DNA of 64,000 bases from Phragmites australis (lineage: Eukaryota > Streptophyta > Magnoliopsida > Poales > Poaceae), in NCBI RefSeq assembly GCF_958298935.1, contig NC_084922.1, forward strand, positions 4,590,501-4,654,500, read 5' to 3'. This document shows, in pieces, positions 44,669 to 56,033 of the stretch; the stretch's first letter is position 1; each line of letters begins with the position of its first letter. Position numbers and translations under genes: made by a program. The notes below the pieces were generated by a model. That model was not told where the DNA came from. It searched no databases and saw only the letters and a list, made by a program, of their open reading frames with translations.

Positions 44669-46908
44669 TCAGTAGACTGGTATGGAGCGTGGCGGTTGCA
44701 AGTAATTTGGTCGTGCAGAATTGGTGACCGTATCCTCCTCTTCTTCCTCTTCCTCTTCCTCTGTGTCTGACGAAGACATATACATTTCCCGGCTTTCCTG
44801 CAGTTTTAAGTGATCTAGATCCGAGAGTTATGCCTGAGAAATCTAGGTTGTTGCTACTACAAATGGAGAAATCTGCACAAGTGTGACATGCTATTATGCT
44901 ATGTCTGCTGCTGCTAAACTGAATGGGAACAGGATCAGGACTGCATTTGGCACAGCAATTGTAACGATTGTCTACACCTGTGCAGGTTCCAACAATGGCA
45001 AAACATTCAGTGATGAAGTTACCTGCTGCCGCCGTCGACGGTGGAAGCTTGCCAATGCTCTCACCATCACCAGGATTGGGAACAGAATTCCCGCAGTCCT
45101 CAGCACAAGAAGCTTAATTTCCAGAAGCAGAATGCACAATAGGATACATCAACTCAAGAACAATATCATAAGTCATAAAAGATACTGGTGAATGATGACC
45201 ATCAATCTTACCGAGAATAAGGCCAACGAGTACTCCCCATTTCCACCGATCATTAGAGGAAGAGTGTGGCGAAGGATCAGGAGTGCCATGAACTGTTCAA
45301 TGATTCAACCGCGACGACGGATTTCATCACAAAGGGGATACAGGAAACCACAACAAAGGGTTGGACTTGAAGTTAGATAATTGTTAGGAACTCACAATTA
45401 CGGCGACCGTCCGGCAACACAGGGTGCTGCTTCTTGTCCTGATAGGCAAATAGTCCTCGTAACTGTCCATAAAATCACGCTCCGTCGGCACCATTGTAAT
45501 TATCTGGGAATCATTGATATCTTGCCGGCCAATCTCCCAATTCCCTCTGTAGAGAGATGTTAAAGCATTCATAGAGTGAACTAAGCAAGAACACAGACTA
45601 ACTTGCTTAAGAGTGCTTAAGATGAGTACCTGAAGTTCATTGGTATACTTCCATAGTGAAACAGCTCCTTTGGGGCAGTATAACCTGGCCTGAATTGCTG
45701 AAGAAATATAGCAAACTTTAAGTCCATATTAGTCACACATTTGTTAAAATTGTATCACCATCGGCCATATTTTTTAACCTACAACTAACATGCATAGTTC
45801 ACCCAAGCATTATTACCTGCAAGCATATTTCGCATATGGTGTCGCCCTTCTCATTGCACCAACGCTGGATGCATTTCCGGTGAGCGTACTGCAAGAAAGA
45901 AGCTAATAATTGAATTTGGTATAAATCACTGTATAGCCAAACTGAAATAATATATATTCTTAGTACATTCATCACACAGCATGGCATATGACTATTATCA
46001 GAACAAGAACGCGCAATAAGATCAAACCCAGGGAGTTGCACTTAAGTTTCAACTACATTTTGGCCTTGCATACAGCAGAATGTGAGTTGTCCCACACATT
46101 GCGTAAAGGTCACACTCACACAGATAGCTCCCTGCATTTCCCATAGCTTTGGGAGAACACCAACATCTCCCCTTCCCTATATTTTTCAACACTCTACTAT
46201 GTCACTGTCCAATAGGAAGGCCAATACATACTAGGCAGTGCCGTCCTAGCCACATTGAGACAAACACAGTTGATTTGGTTCATAGCTCTTGTCAAGTCTA
46301 TAATTGACCCTCAAGTTAACATGGAACCCCCAAGTCCTAATTGCACAACCTACTACATCAAACCCTATTACCCTAACCATAAATGTCAACAATTTCTCAT
46401 GCCAAGTCAACTACATTAACCAGTGTGGAATTAGAAATCTAAGCCGGCCCCTAAAATATAAATCAGGGACAACGACTAGTCACTTATTCCATCTTCTGCT
46501 CTAAAAAAAAGGAGAGCACCTTTTCATGTGACAAAAGGAACTGCAGCACTTTTTTTTAATTCTGAAAAACAATTACATAATCATCACGTAGTAAGGCCAT
46601 AAATCTGCTGCAAAATCAAGAGCAATTAGTTTGGTTGAAAATAAGAAGAGCATGATCATGAGCATAACTACCTTGAGGCTGCCACAGCAGGCGCAGGGGG
46701 CCTCCATGCTGGTGTCCCAGTCCTCCTCCTGGCAAATCCTGCACTCCACCACCTTACACGCGGAGCCGCCACCGTCGGCGCCGCGGCAGTACTCGAGCGC
46801 CACCGTCTCCGGCTGCAGATCGACCATCTGTTTCCCCCCGCCGATCGCCGCCTCCAGCGTCGACTCCGTCAGCAGCCGGTCCACGAGCAACGCGAGATGG
46901 TCACCCAT
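44669..46908 (-). CDS. RING-CH (MARCH-like) E3 ubiquitin ligase with DUF3675
   Basis: The seven coding exons (minus) are 46908-46672, 45888-45817, 45697-45630, 45546-45396, 45292-45212, 45112-45023 and 44797-44669. They total 828 nt, or 275 aa. The RING-CH (C4HC3) finger spans about residues 56-103: [28 protein letters not shown], then [12 protein letters not shown]. The DUF3675 region follows ([16 protein letters not shown]). Two hydrophobic segments, [17 protein letters not shown] and [20 protein letters not shown], are probable membrane spans followed by RRRRQQ. The C-terminal tail has nine Glu in a row ([13 protein letters not shown]). Plant members are membrane-anchored E3 ligases of the endomembrane system that transfer ubiquitin from an E2. 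Substrates cannot be told from sequence. A 5' UTR intron (46914-47693) precedes the start exon. Confidence 0.93.
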
Positions 46909-46913
46909 AAGTC

Positions 46914-47693
46914 CTGCGCGCACACAATGAATGGTTCAGCAAAACCGAATGCCGCCATCTGGGCAACTTAGAGAAACAACACCAATCTAACGAAATTACA
47001 ATGGCTAATTTTTGTTAGGAAAATTAATAGAAGGGACGAGAAGGACACCAAGAATCCAAGGAGGAGCATGCGGTTGCAAGAAGGGATCCAATGCGAGTAT
47101 GCAACTGCTTACATTTGGTAGGAACTGACAGAAACCAACTGCTTGGTGAAAACTGATGACAATAACCGCTCGAAATGGAGGATGGATTACTGGAAATATA
47201 GCGGCGGTAACGAGAGAGGCCAAGATTACTAGCGCTGGATTGAGCGATCAGAAGTTCGTACCACCAGCTAGCAAGTGTACCAAGAACAGGTAAAACCTCC
47301 ACATTTCCGAACAAGGCATGATGGATCAATAAAACTGCCACCTTTTAATGGGAAGAAAGAAAGGGAACTGATTGATGAGAGCTGGCAGGAGAGGGTAGTT
47401 GCTAGCATTACAGCGTGCGTAGCAGCGCCAAGAAAGCGCATTTATTAGTGCTGGATCGAAGAAACACCATTAAAAAGAAACAAGAATGAACACCAAGAAC
47501 CAAAAACTCACCGAGGGAGAAAAGAAGGAAGAAGAAGAGCAAGTGGGCGAAGGGGGAGGAGAGGATGGTGGCTATGCAGCTGATGAAGGTGGCAAAAGCA
47601 CTCTCAAATCTCAATGCTCTGATGGGTTAAACCAAACTGAATAAACAGCAGCACCAACAGGAAGAAGCAGATGACGAAAAAACAAATCTTTAC
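46914..47693 (-). other. 5' UTR intron of the RING-CH gene
   Basis: The minus-strand acceptor GTGCGCGCAG|GACTTATGG (46914/46913) lies five bases before the start codon. A good donor, GGACAAG|GTAAAGATT, occurs at 47694/47693, downstream of a GC-rich leader at about 47700-47900. The frames seen in between are not protein-like. The intron is inferred from splice consensus alone. Confidence 0.55.
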
Positions 47694-47930
47694 CTTGTCC
47701 TATGTACCAAGAACAGAACTCCGGGCCCGGGAGAAAGAGGAAGCTTTGAAGGCTGGATTTGGGGTGGGGTTAAGGCACGGAGGGGAGGATTGGATTGGGG
47801 CTGGGGGAGGGGTTAAGCGAAGCAAGAGATGGAGTGGAGGAGGATGTAATGCAACGATGGAGGGGAGGCCAAGCCAAAGGCTAAACAAGCTCTCACCTCC
47901 TCTCCCTTGCTAGAGATTTAAATTAGAAGA
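47694..47930 (-). promoter_or_regulatory. GC-rich 5' leader and core promoter of the RING-CH gene
   Basis: On the minus strand this block is pyrimidine/CT-rich (CCTCCCCTCC) and ends in the 5' UTR donor. Immediately upstream (plus-strand 47930 onward) the sequence becomes AT-rich. I infer that transcription starts here. No clear TATA box was fixed. Confidence 0.4.
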
Positions 47931-49149
47931 GAGGCAAGGTAAGGGGAATAAGTACTGGTCGGTTTGTTCGAACTTTTATTTTTAGTTATGTTTAAGAAGT
48001 TATATTTTTGGCTGGTCTGAAAAATTAATTCTAGAAATTACTATTAATTTTTACAATAAATTTTTGACTTCTTAACACATAATTTCTCAAAAGAAACATC
48101 TCAATTTTAGTTATTTTTTTAAAGCGTCCTTCTATCTTGTATAAAAATATTTTTTAAAACCCTATTTATTCTGTCTTCTCATTTTTAATAACAGTTGAAG
48201 CAAAATCAAAAATAAAGCAAACAGGACTAAGATCACCTTGCACGGGCAACAACTTCACTGATACTACTGCTCTCTTGTAGGCTTCCCTGGAATGGCCTCT
48301 GTTTCCTTGTCACTTTCCAAACGCTCTTTCTATTTTCTGGAGATTTGCAGGAGGTGAAAGGCTCACCTTTTCTTTACTCCTGTTTGTCTAAAGGCAGCCT
48401 TCTAGTGCAGAATTCAGAATGCTTGCGAGTGCTTTTAGCTAGGAGTAAACAAGTAAGATTAAAGTACAAATGCATCTTCTCGAGACACCAATCAGGTTTC
48501 TTCGGATTTCACCGCTTTGAACCACCCTCATGTTATGGCTTATGACGTGTCCCAGGGGGAGTGGTGATAATGCTACAATGATGCCTGTAAACTCATTACG
48601 ATATTCAGGCAAATGAACAAACCTACATGATCTGCAATTTCAGTTTGCAGACGAACTGACCAGGATGTGCAAATTGCGTGCCGAAGAACCAGCTTTTGCA
48701 TGACCGCTGCCAAAGCTAAGCCACATGATTAGGAATTAACGAACGGCTGGGATCTGACAGCTTGATAATTGCATCATTAGCCCTGAAGATTCTCTCTGTA
48801 CTTGGAAGAACGCAAAGGTCGAGGGAAATGCGGATTCCTTGTAGGTGGCCCACCACTACTGCAACAGCAGACGGTGAAGTTACGGGAATGCCCATCTGGG
48901 GACTTGTTAGCTCCACGCCCTAGGAAGTAGGAAGCAGTAGGCTACCCGCTTTGCACAATTGCACACGTTTGCCGCGACTACTACGCCCACTTCTTTCCTA
49001 TTTGCCGCACTACCACGATGCCCACTCCTCTCTCAGGATTTCCTTTTCTTCTTCGTCTTCTTGAACAAGTGAATTTTTTTTATGACATGACCAGTGCAAA
49101 TCACGCAATCTTTTACGTACTAAAATATTTAATTTACTATGCAATCTAT
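47931..49149. other. Intergenic region without gene
   Basis: The first 300 bp are AT-rich. The rest has mixed composition with no frame that resembles a protein. No repeat ends or RNA gene could be recognised. Confidence 0.4.
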
Positions 49150-52100
49150 TCCATTATTTACAACTCCCACCCAGCATGTACCCGCAGGCCATGTCACCCT
49201 GCTGCCGTCCTATCCCCATTGCAGGCGTGTGCGCGTGGGGTGCTACCGTGCGGATTTTCCTACCGAGAGCGTGTCAGTGTCGACTTCCCGTTCGTGAGGG
49301 GTCGCTAGTGGGGTAGCTGACGCGTTGCGGTTCATTTGGGATAAAAAATCTACTTCCCTTTGTGTGGTTCACCGTCCTCAACTCTCTCTTGTGTAAAAGG
49401 TAGTGGCGCATTCGGGGGTCCGGCCATCCACTTTGTTTCTCCGTCCATGGTTTTCGTGGGTGAGCTCTTGAGCTGGTCGTCCTAGCGTTCGCTTCCGTCT
49501 TCATACTTTCCTATGGATGTTGCCTGTTTGTTGGGTCGATTCGATTAATGCTTCTTGTCTCTGGTTTATGGATCTGGTCATCGGCTTTATTTTCTTTGTT
49601 TGTGCCTTTCCTAGGTGACCTTTTGCGTTGCTCGTCCTAGCTTTTGCGTCTCCATTCGTTGTTTCCCTAGGTGAGTTCTTGCACTGGCCGTCCTACCCTT
49701 TGCTTCCTTCTTCGTAATTTGCTATGGACCTTGCGTGCTTGTTGGGTCGATTTGAGTTAGTTTCTAGGTTAGGGTCATCGTCAGATGGGGATTCCATGTT
49801 GTAGATTTGGTGCTTCTTGCCTCTGCTTTCTGGATGTTCCTTGTTTCTTGGTCTTGCAGATCTAATGCTTCATGCCTCCGGTTTATGGAGCTTCTTTATT
49901 TCTTGGGTTGATTGAATTTAGTTCTTAGGTTAGGGTCATCGTCAGATGGAAATTCTGCGTTGTAGATCAGGTTAGGATCATCGTCAGATGGGGACCCTAT
50001 GTTGTGGATCTGGTGCTTCCTGTCTCTAGTTTGTGGACGTTCATTGTTTCTTGGGTCTTGTAGATCTAATGCTTCCTGCCTCTGGTTTATGGAGCTTACT
50101 TGTTTCTTGGATCTATTAATTTTTAGGTTACATTCGGTTCTATGCTAGAGGCGCTCTTCTTTATTCCCTTTTTCTGGTTTTGTTTTGGTTTGTCGTTGCT
50201 TTGGGTGTGGGTTTGGTGGGTGTGCTCGGTTCTCCGTGGAACTCAGCTAGTGGTTCGAACCCAAACGTAATCGAAGGAGTTGGGTTGCTTTGTGGAGGTC
50301 GCTTCCATCTGTTAATAAGGAAATCCCATATTTCTCCTCATCCGGCCTGGGAGTCCCCATCTCTTGCCGGAATTCCAAGAAAGCCGCCACCTTTTGGCCG
50401 CCATCGCTGGAGGGATAAGTGATTCCTGTGTCTGATCGGAGGCCTGCACATGTGGTTTTGTCTTGTTTTTCCTGGCGCGTGTGTGCTTGTGCTACTGGCT
50501 CTTCCGGTTCTCCCACTTTTATTGCCACCTATTTCATTATTTGGATTTGGTTTTCATATGTAGTTGTTTCTTGCTTGTTAGCTGTTGGTTCTGGCGTTGG
50601 TCTCAATTTTTTCCTCTTTTTTGTTTTCCCCTATGGTTGATACTAGGGTTGATTGTGCCGTTTGTTTTTTGGTTCCTCTTGGGTTGCTTTTGTGCACTCA
50701 CTTTGTGCGTAGTTCTTTTTGGTCTATTTCTCGTGTTCGCCCTTTGTATGGTCCAACCTGTGATTTGCATTCGGTTCTTTTTTTTGTTGGCCTTAGCTCC
50801 GGAGATTAGCGCTTGTCATCTTGTTCCTATCTTCGTTTCTGGTGGTGTGGGTGTGGTCTTGGTGGTTGGTCATGACCTTTTCCACTGACAGTAAGTATGG
50901 AAGGCATTGGATGAGATTGGTATTCCTTGCACTTGTTTTTGTTTTTGTTATGTTTTTTTTTGTTTTGGTTGCTAACGACACGCCTTTGCTTATGTTCTCC
51001 TATTAGGGTGGACGCTTGTAGTGTGCCTGGCTGTTTGGTTGCATCACGGCACCTGGTCTACTAACAAGGTACATGTTTTTCTTCCTCCTATCGCTATGCC
51101 TCCATTTGATAGGTTATGGCTTCATTGTTTCTTATCTGATTATCGATTAAATGTTGGTAGGAGCATGTGTTTCTATGGGTACCTTCTCGTGGTTGTCTTT
51201 GTATCTTGATGCCTTGGTGTGTGTGGCAGGTAGGCTAATCTGCGAGTTTTGGTTGGAGATTCTATTGCTTAGGTAGCTAGGTGGGTTTTGTTATTGTGTG
51301 TGTTCAGTCGGCTGGAGGCTTGGTAGAGCCTGTATTCTTCAGTTATCGAATCATGGTTAACTTATTCTTAAGTTATCAAATTATGGCAGACTTGTCATCT
51401 TATTCTTGTCTTCTTTTTGGTGGCTACCAATTTGTGACCTATTTAGATTGTTATTTAGATTAGAGAATGCCATTTCATTCATTCTTCAGGGGCGTTTGTA
51501 AGTAAGGGCAGGTTCCCTGCTATTTTTTCCTAGGTTCTTGTCAGTGCCTTGTTAGGTTCTAGTGCGATGGTGCCAGTTGCATGTTACCCTATTGACCTTG
51601 TCTGCCTATATCATTGGACCCGTGTTTGTGTCTTGGGTTTGTCTTGGACCATTAACTCTTGTTGTTCCCTTTTTTCAGGATTGGGACCTAGAATCGTGCA
51701 GGTCTGCCTGTTATGTGTGGTTCTTCTACCTAGTGCTTTCTGGAGGGCCTGGTTTTCTGATTCCCTTCGGGTGTTTTAGTTGCGGTTTAATCTGTTGTGA
51801 TCAAGGTGAGGTTCCGTATGTGCTTGTTCACTTGTTGCATAGTTAGTGATTTATTCTTGTTTGTTACACATGTTGGTTGTTATGTGGCTAACTGACGGCT
51901 TTGTTTTTCCATTCCTGCTTTTTTCGCATTGTGTTTTTTTGGAAATCGTTGTTGTTTTTTGCATGTCCTTTTTCCATCGTCCGCCTGCCAGTTTTAAGTT
52001 TTTGTCTACTATGTTTGTGGTGGGTGCATCTTATGTTTCTTTGTTATAGGTTGCAGTTAATCTGTTCGACTCGGTGTCTGTTGCTTACTTATGTGAGGTC

Positions 52101-52610
52101 ATTGATGATGGAGTTGTACTAGGTGGCACAGAGATAGAATTGCCCCTGTTGAATGTAGAGCCTGCTCCTCGGCATGTTTTGTTTTGGAGCTATCCTCATA
52201 TCACTTGCATGGCCCCTTAAGAGCAGGCAGCATTCCAGGCTATTAGCTTCCTACAGATGTTGTATGGCTTCCTTGTAGTCGATTATAGCTACCAAGGTCT
52301 TTTGTATTATAGGGGAGTTGCACAGTCGGCTGTTGATATAGCTACTAGTGTGATTCGTTGGGTGCGTGCAGTTAGCTCGTTCATTTGTGGGCAGGCCATG
52401 CCTCCTACCGACATGAATGGATTTTGGCAGGTTTTCCTTGGTGACTATTCTTCTTGCCTGGTGACTTTAGTGAGGTGCCATGTTTCCCCCTCCTTGTTTG
52501 GTAGTGTCCTTCACTGTGTAATACTTATTATTTGTTTAATGATCAAACAGATAAATAGTGCCACCTGCCTCAGTGTGTCCTTCTATCTTTTCTTAGAGGT
52601 CTAAGTCCCC
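49150..52610 (+). other. G+T-rich, strand-asymmetric region of unknown nature
   Basis: About 3.4 kb of the plus strand is dominated by T and G with little A, unlike anything else in the window. Frames on the plus strand are therefore long but consist of Phe/Leu/Val/Cys-rich nonsense. At 49760-50110 a degenerate block recurs two to three times (ggttaggatcatcgtcagatgg, then tgcttc-tgcctctggtttatgg, then tgtttcttggg). The composition resembles concatenated plant introns, or the non-coding part of a large transposon. Less T-rich, coding-like islands occur at about 50225-50420 and 52050-52430. No end structures of a known transposon class were recognised. Confidence 0.5.
52050..52430 (+). pseudogene. 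Unrecognised coding-like exon (127 codons) with one internal stop
   Basis: Following an acceptor-like TTGTTATAG, a frame of 127 codons runs to a donor-like TTTTGGCAG|GTTTTCC. It reads NLFDSVSVAYLCEVIDDG, then EIELPLLNVEPAPRHVLFW, SYPHITCMAP, a stop codon (TAA at 52218-52220), then EQAAFQAISFLQMLYGFLVV, SYQGLLYYRGVAQSAVDIA and TSVIRWVRAVSSFICGQAMP. The amino-acid mix is that of a folded globular protein, unlike the surrounding frames, and a single GAA-to-TAA change would explain the stop. I do not recognise the family. It could be an exon of a decayed host gene or of a transposon-carried gene; a possible companion exon lies at 50225-50420. Confidence 0.5.
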
Positions 52611-53804
52611 ACCCGACCTGTCAGGTCTCCATCCGCCTCACCTTGGTTGGGGCAAGATAGGGCGGGGCACCGGTCAGGATGGGGTAAGACGGGATGGAGT
52701 ATATGTTACATACACATTTAGTGGGTTTATTAAGAAGTTTATTATCCTTTTATAATGAAACTTTTAGTAAACTAATGCATGTATGTAACTATTGCTATAT
52801 TATGTTAGGTCTCGTGAATCTTAGATGCAGTTTTTTTTTATTGATTTGTATGTTGTGGTAGTTATTATCTCATAATTAAACTTGATCTAGAGCTTTTAAC
52901 AATTTTAACACGCCGGTCTCCACTAGTATATTTCAGACTTGAGAGAGGAAAAATTAGAGAGTATTGTATCATGCATCACCTCAGAACCTTTCTCTGTGTC
53001 CCAAATGGATTTCTCTTTTATGGTCAAACGATCTGATAGATAAATTTGATATCTTACAAGGTTAGGACAACCGGTTAATTTAGTTATTACTACTAACCAA
53101 GTACGTGTTCCACGAGCGACATCAATAATATTATGATAGGGGCAAAAAAAATTCATATAAAAAATAATTAAAAACAAAAGGTTGAGGATGCACCCCTATA
53201 GATAGAAGGAAATAATGATGTACTAATATTTTTTAATTCCAATATCGCCTATTAACTGTAGGTTTCTAAATTGATTGAAAGTTTCCAAAAAATTAAGAGG
53301 GGATGAGATGGGGAGATCAACTTCGATTGTTGACCGTTTAATTGTGTCACATGAACTGTTTAGATCGTTCAGATCTGCTATAACTCGTCTATTTTATAGG
53401 AGTATAGAAATATAGATAAGGCTCACAAACCACAAGCAAGTACAAAATCCACACAAATAACCCACTTGAATTGTGGTTAGTGAAATTTGAACTCTGAGAG
53501 TTGGCCTATCCAATAATCAAAAAATATATATTTGTTGATTTGCCTTGGATTTGGCATCCATCATGTTTAAAATATTTGAAACGAACGGAGGTTTGATGTT
53601 CGCAATGTCAAACAGCTATATCATAATTTACAATGTTAAAAATACACAAAATTACTCCCTAGAGTTTGTATTTATGCTCTATTTGAGGTTGGCCCAACAA
53701 TGTTAAAAAAACACAAGAGTACTTCACTTCAAGGCCACAACTGTGGCCACAATATTGCAATTTTTCTTTCAAACTCCTTATCATATATTTCTGTCTTCCC
53801 CCCC
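52611..53804. other. AT-rich intergenic region, no gene
   Basis: A short GC-rich block (cgcctcaccttggttggggc, then gggcggggcaccggtcagga, 52630-52700) is followed by AT-rich DNA with no significant frame. A run of seven C directly precedes the LTR-like unit at 53805. Confidence 0.4.
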
Positions 53805-54065
53805 TGAAGCGCCCCAGGTTAACCCCGGTGCTTAAAAACTATTTTATACTAGTCTCTGGATCAGTCGCTGGTAAATAAAAATCTTACAATAAATATTATC
53901 ACAGTCATACAATACGAGGGGCGCTTCAGGTGAGACCACCTGAAGCGCTCCAGATTATACTCGGTATTTAAAAACTATTATTACTAATCCATGAATCAGT
54001 CGTTGGTAAATAAAAGTGTTACAACAGATGTTATCACAGTCATACAACACGAGGGGCGGTGAATA
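53803..54065 (+). repeat. About 135-bp tandem duplication at the LTR start
   Basis: Copy one (about 53803-53937) and copy two (about 53938-54065) share cctgaagcgc-cca, cttaaaaactatt, a segment with gaatcagtcg-tggtaaata, and tatcacagtcatacaa-acgaggggcg. They are clearly diverged (roughly one difference in six bases), so the duplication is old. In copy one GAGGGGCGCTTCAGG is the inverse of the opening CCTGAAGCGCC, forming an imperfect inverted repeat. Confidence 0.8.
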
Positions 54066-55987
54066 AACTACACCAACCTAATAAAACATAGAGCACTAAG
54101 CAACAGTGCATAAACAATAAAATCCACGACATCAGAGTACATAGTAGAGATAGCATGAGGGACACACCACTCCGCAGACAACTTGGGTGCAGACGCGATC
54201 AAGCCTACTCATATGCCTCACCATCTGCTTCGGTAAAGTTCGGGTCATCCTCTGAAAGCATAAGCATGGGTGAGCACTGCAACCCTTGCCCTACGGCAGA
54301 GGTATAAATAGATACATATGGATAGACAAGGAATAAGCTATAAGTTAATCTTTGTGGAAAGGCTCATTTTACTCATGCAAGGTTCATTTTTCATAAGGCA
54401 AATTTTTGTGAAAACATTATATCAGCACCATTATATGAAAGGGGTTTTCGGCCATGATGAAAAGTCACTAGGGTCCAAGTTTTATTGTTGTCATACATCC
54501 CATCCACGTTAACCCACGACACACAACTGGATCTAACTTTCCAAAAACGAGCACACCTTGCTCACTCACACACCAAGGGGACACCCACAACCCTTGCTAG
54601 TTGCTGTGACCGAACCATAGCTCATCTATGATTGTGGACATGGCTATTCGAATTGTTTAACCTCTGCAGAGTAGTAAACTTTACCTACAAGCCGAGTTTG
54701 GCAACATACCACCGTCGTGACAATGTGACTCAACAAAGCCATTACCTACAAAAACATCATCTTACTAGTCGCCTACAGAAGCTAACTAGGGTGTCATGAC
54801 CTTAAACTAGGCCAACAACTGGGTCACCAAGCCTGCACCTACTCCTGGCCTCCTGTTGCACACCTGCCTCCAGACGACAGTAGACTAGCTGGCAGGGTTT
54901 AAGCTAAGCCATGCCCATACAAGATTGAGTGGTTGTACTATAAAGACTAGGTAGGATGTCACATCAACTTGGCCCTTAAGCGAGCCAAGACAAACATCTC
55001 CACATGGAGCCTTCCACACAGGTAGCACTCCTCACAAAGTCTGCCGCACAGGCAACACTTCAACTCCTAAGCGTTTCCAATGGAACCTTGATTTGCCCCA
55101 GCTCTAACCTGATATTGGTTGTTATCATTATCCGACAAGGTCTTTCCCATCCCACAACTCACACACACCAAGCACCACGTTTTACACATTTTGAAAAGCT
55201 AAATATGATTAAGGATGAAATACCATTAAAGATTATCATCCTAAGCATACTAGTAGCAAGGTAATCGTCTAAGCATAAGTAGTCGAGATGAAAGTCCTAG
55301 GTCTACAAAGAGGGTATACAAGTTGATCACAAAAATATTGCCTAATCTACATTAGGTCATAACTAGATCAAAAGTTTAAAATATGCCAACACATAATACT
55401 TCATGCATTATATCGGTGAAAAAGGCTGCCACGACCGAAAAAGGCTGCCACAGGTCGTGGTGATAAAACTTGGTTCAGTATGATCAAAGGAAAATGGAAT
55501 GAGACTCGTTTTCGTTGAAGTCTTCGGAAGGGTCCTGCTCGAACTCCTGCGTTCCTGGCTCCTCCTCCTCCTCGGCAAACTCTCCGAATTCTAAACACGA
55601 CACACAACAAAGAAAATACACAATTAAATTCAAATGAAATATAAATAAATTTGAAATAAATAATTAACTGATATTAAAAGATAGATTTTGAATTTAGATT
55701 AATATCGGTGAAAGAATCATCAAAATTGAAGTTGAAATGACGGAAATATAGGCTTTGGAAGTTTGTTGGTAAATTAAATTGAGAAAAGAAAAAAGGAGAA
55801 AATTCTTGGAATATTTTCTGGAAAATCCAATTTTTGGGAAAAGGAGAAATGACACTGTGCATATGGGCTCGACTTTCGTGTGGGCTTTGACTAATGGGCC
55901 GAATTCTGGGCCAAGGTGGCCCATTCCCAGCTCGAGGGTCGGTAACAACGGTGATGGTGTCGGTAGCCAGGCCTGCGTGTCAGTTTT

Positions 55988-56033
<46 letters not shown>

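Noticed and set aside
50463..50888. 141-codon hydrophobic frame, superficially a membrane protein
   Set aside because: Phe/Leu/Val/Cys richness follows simply from the T/G-rich composition; no start context or family motif.
55401..55610. 69-codon minus-strand frame inside the LTR-like unit
   Set aside because: No family resemblance and no splice or start support.
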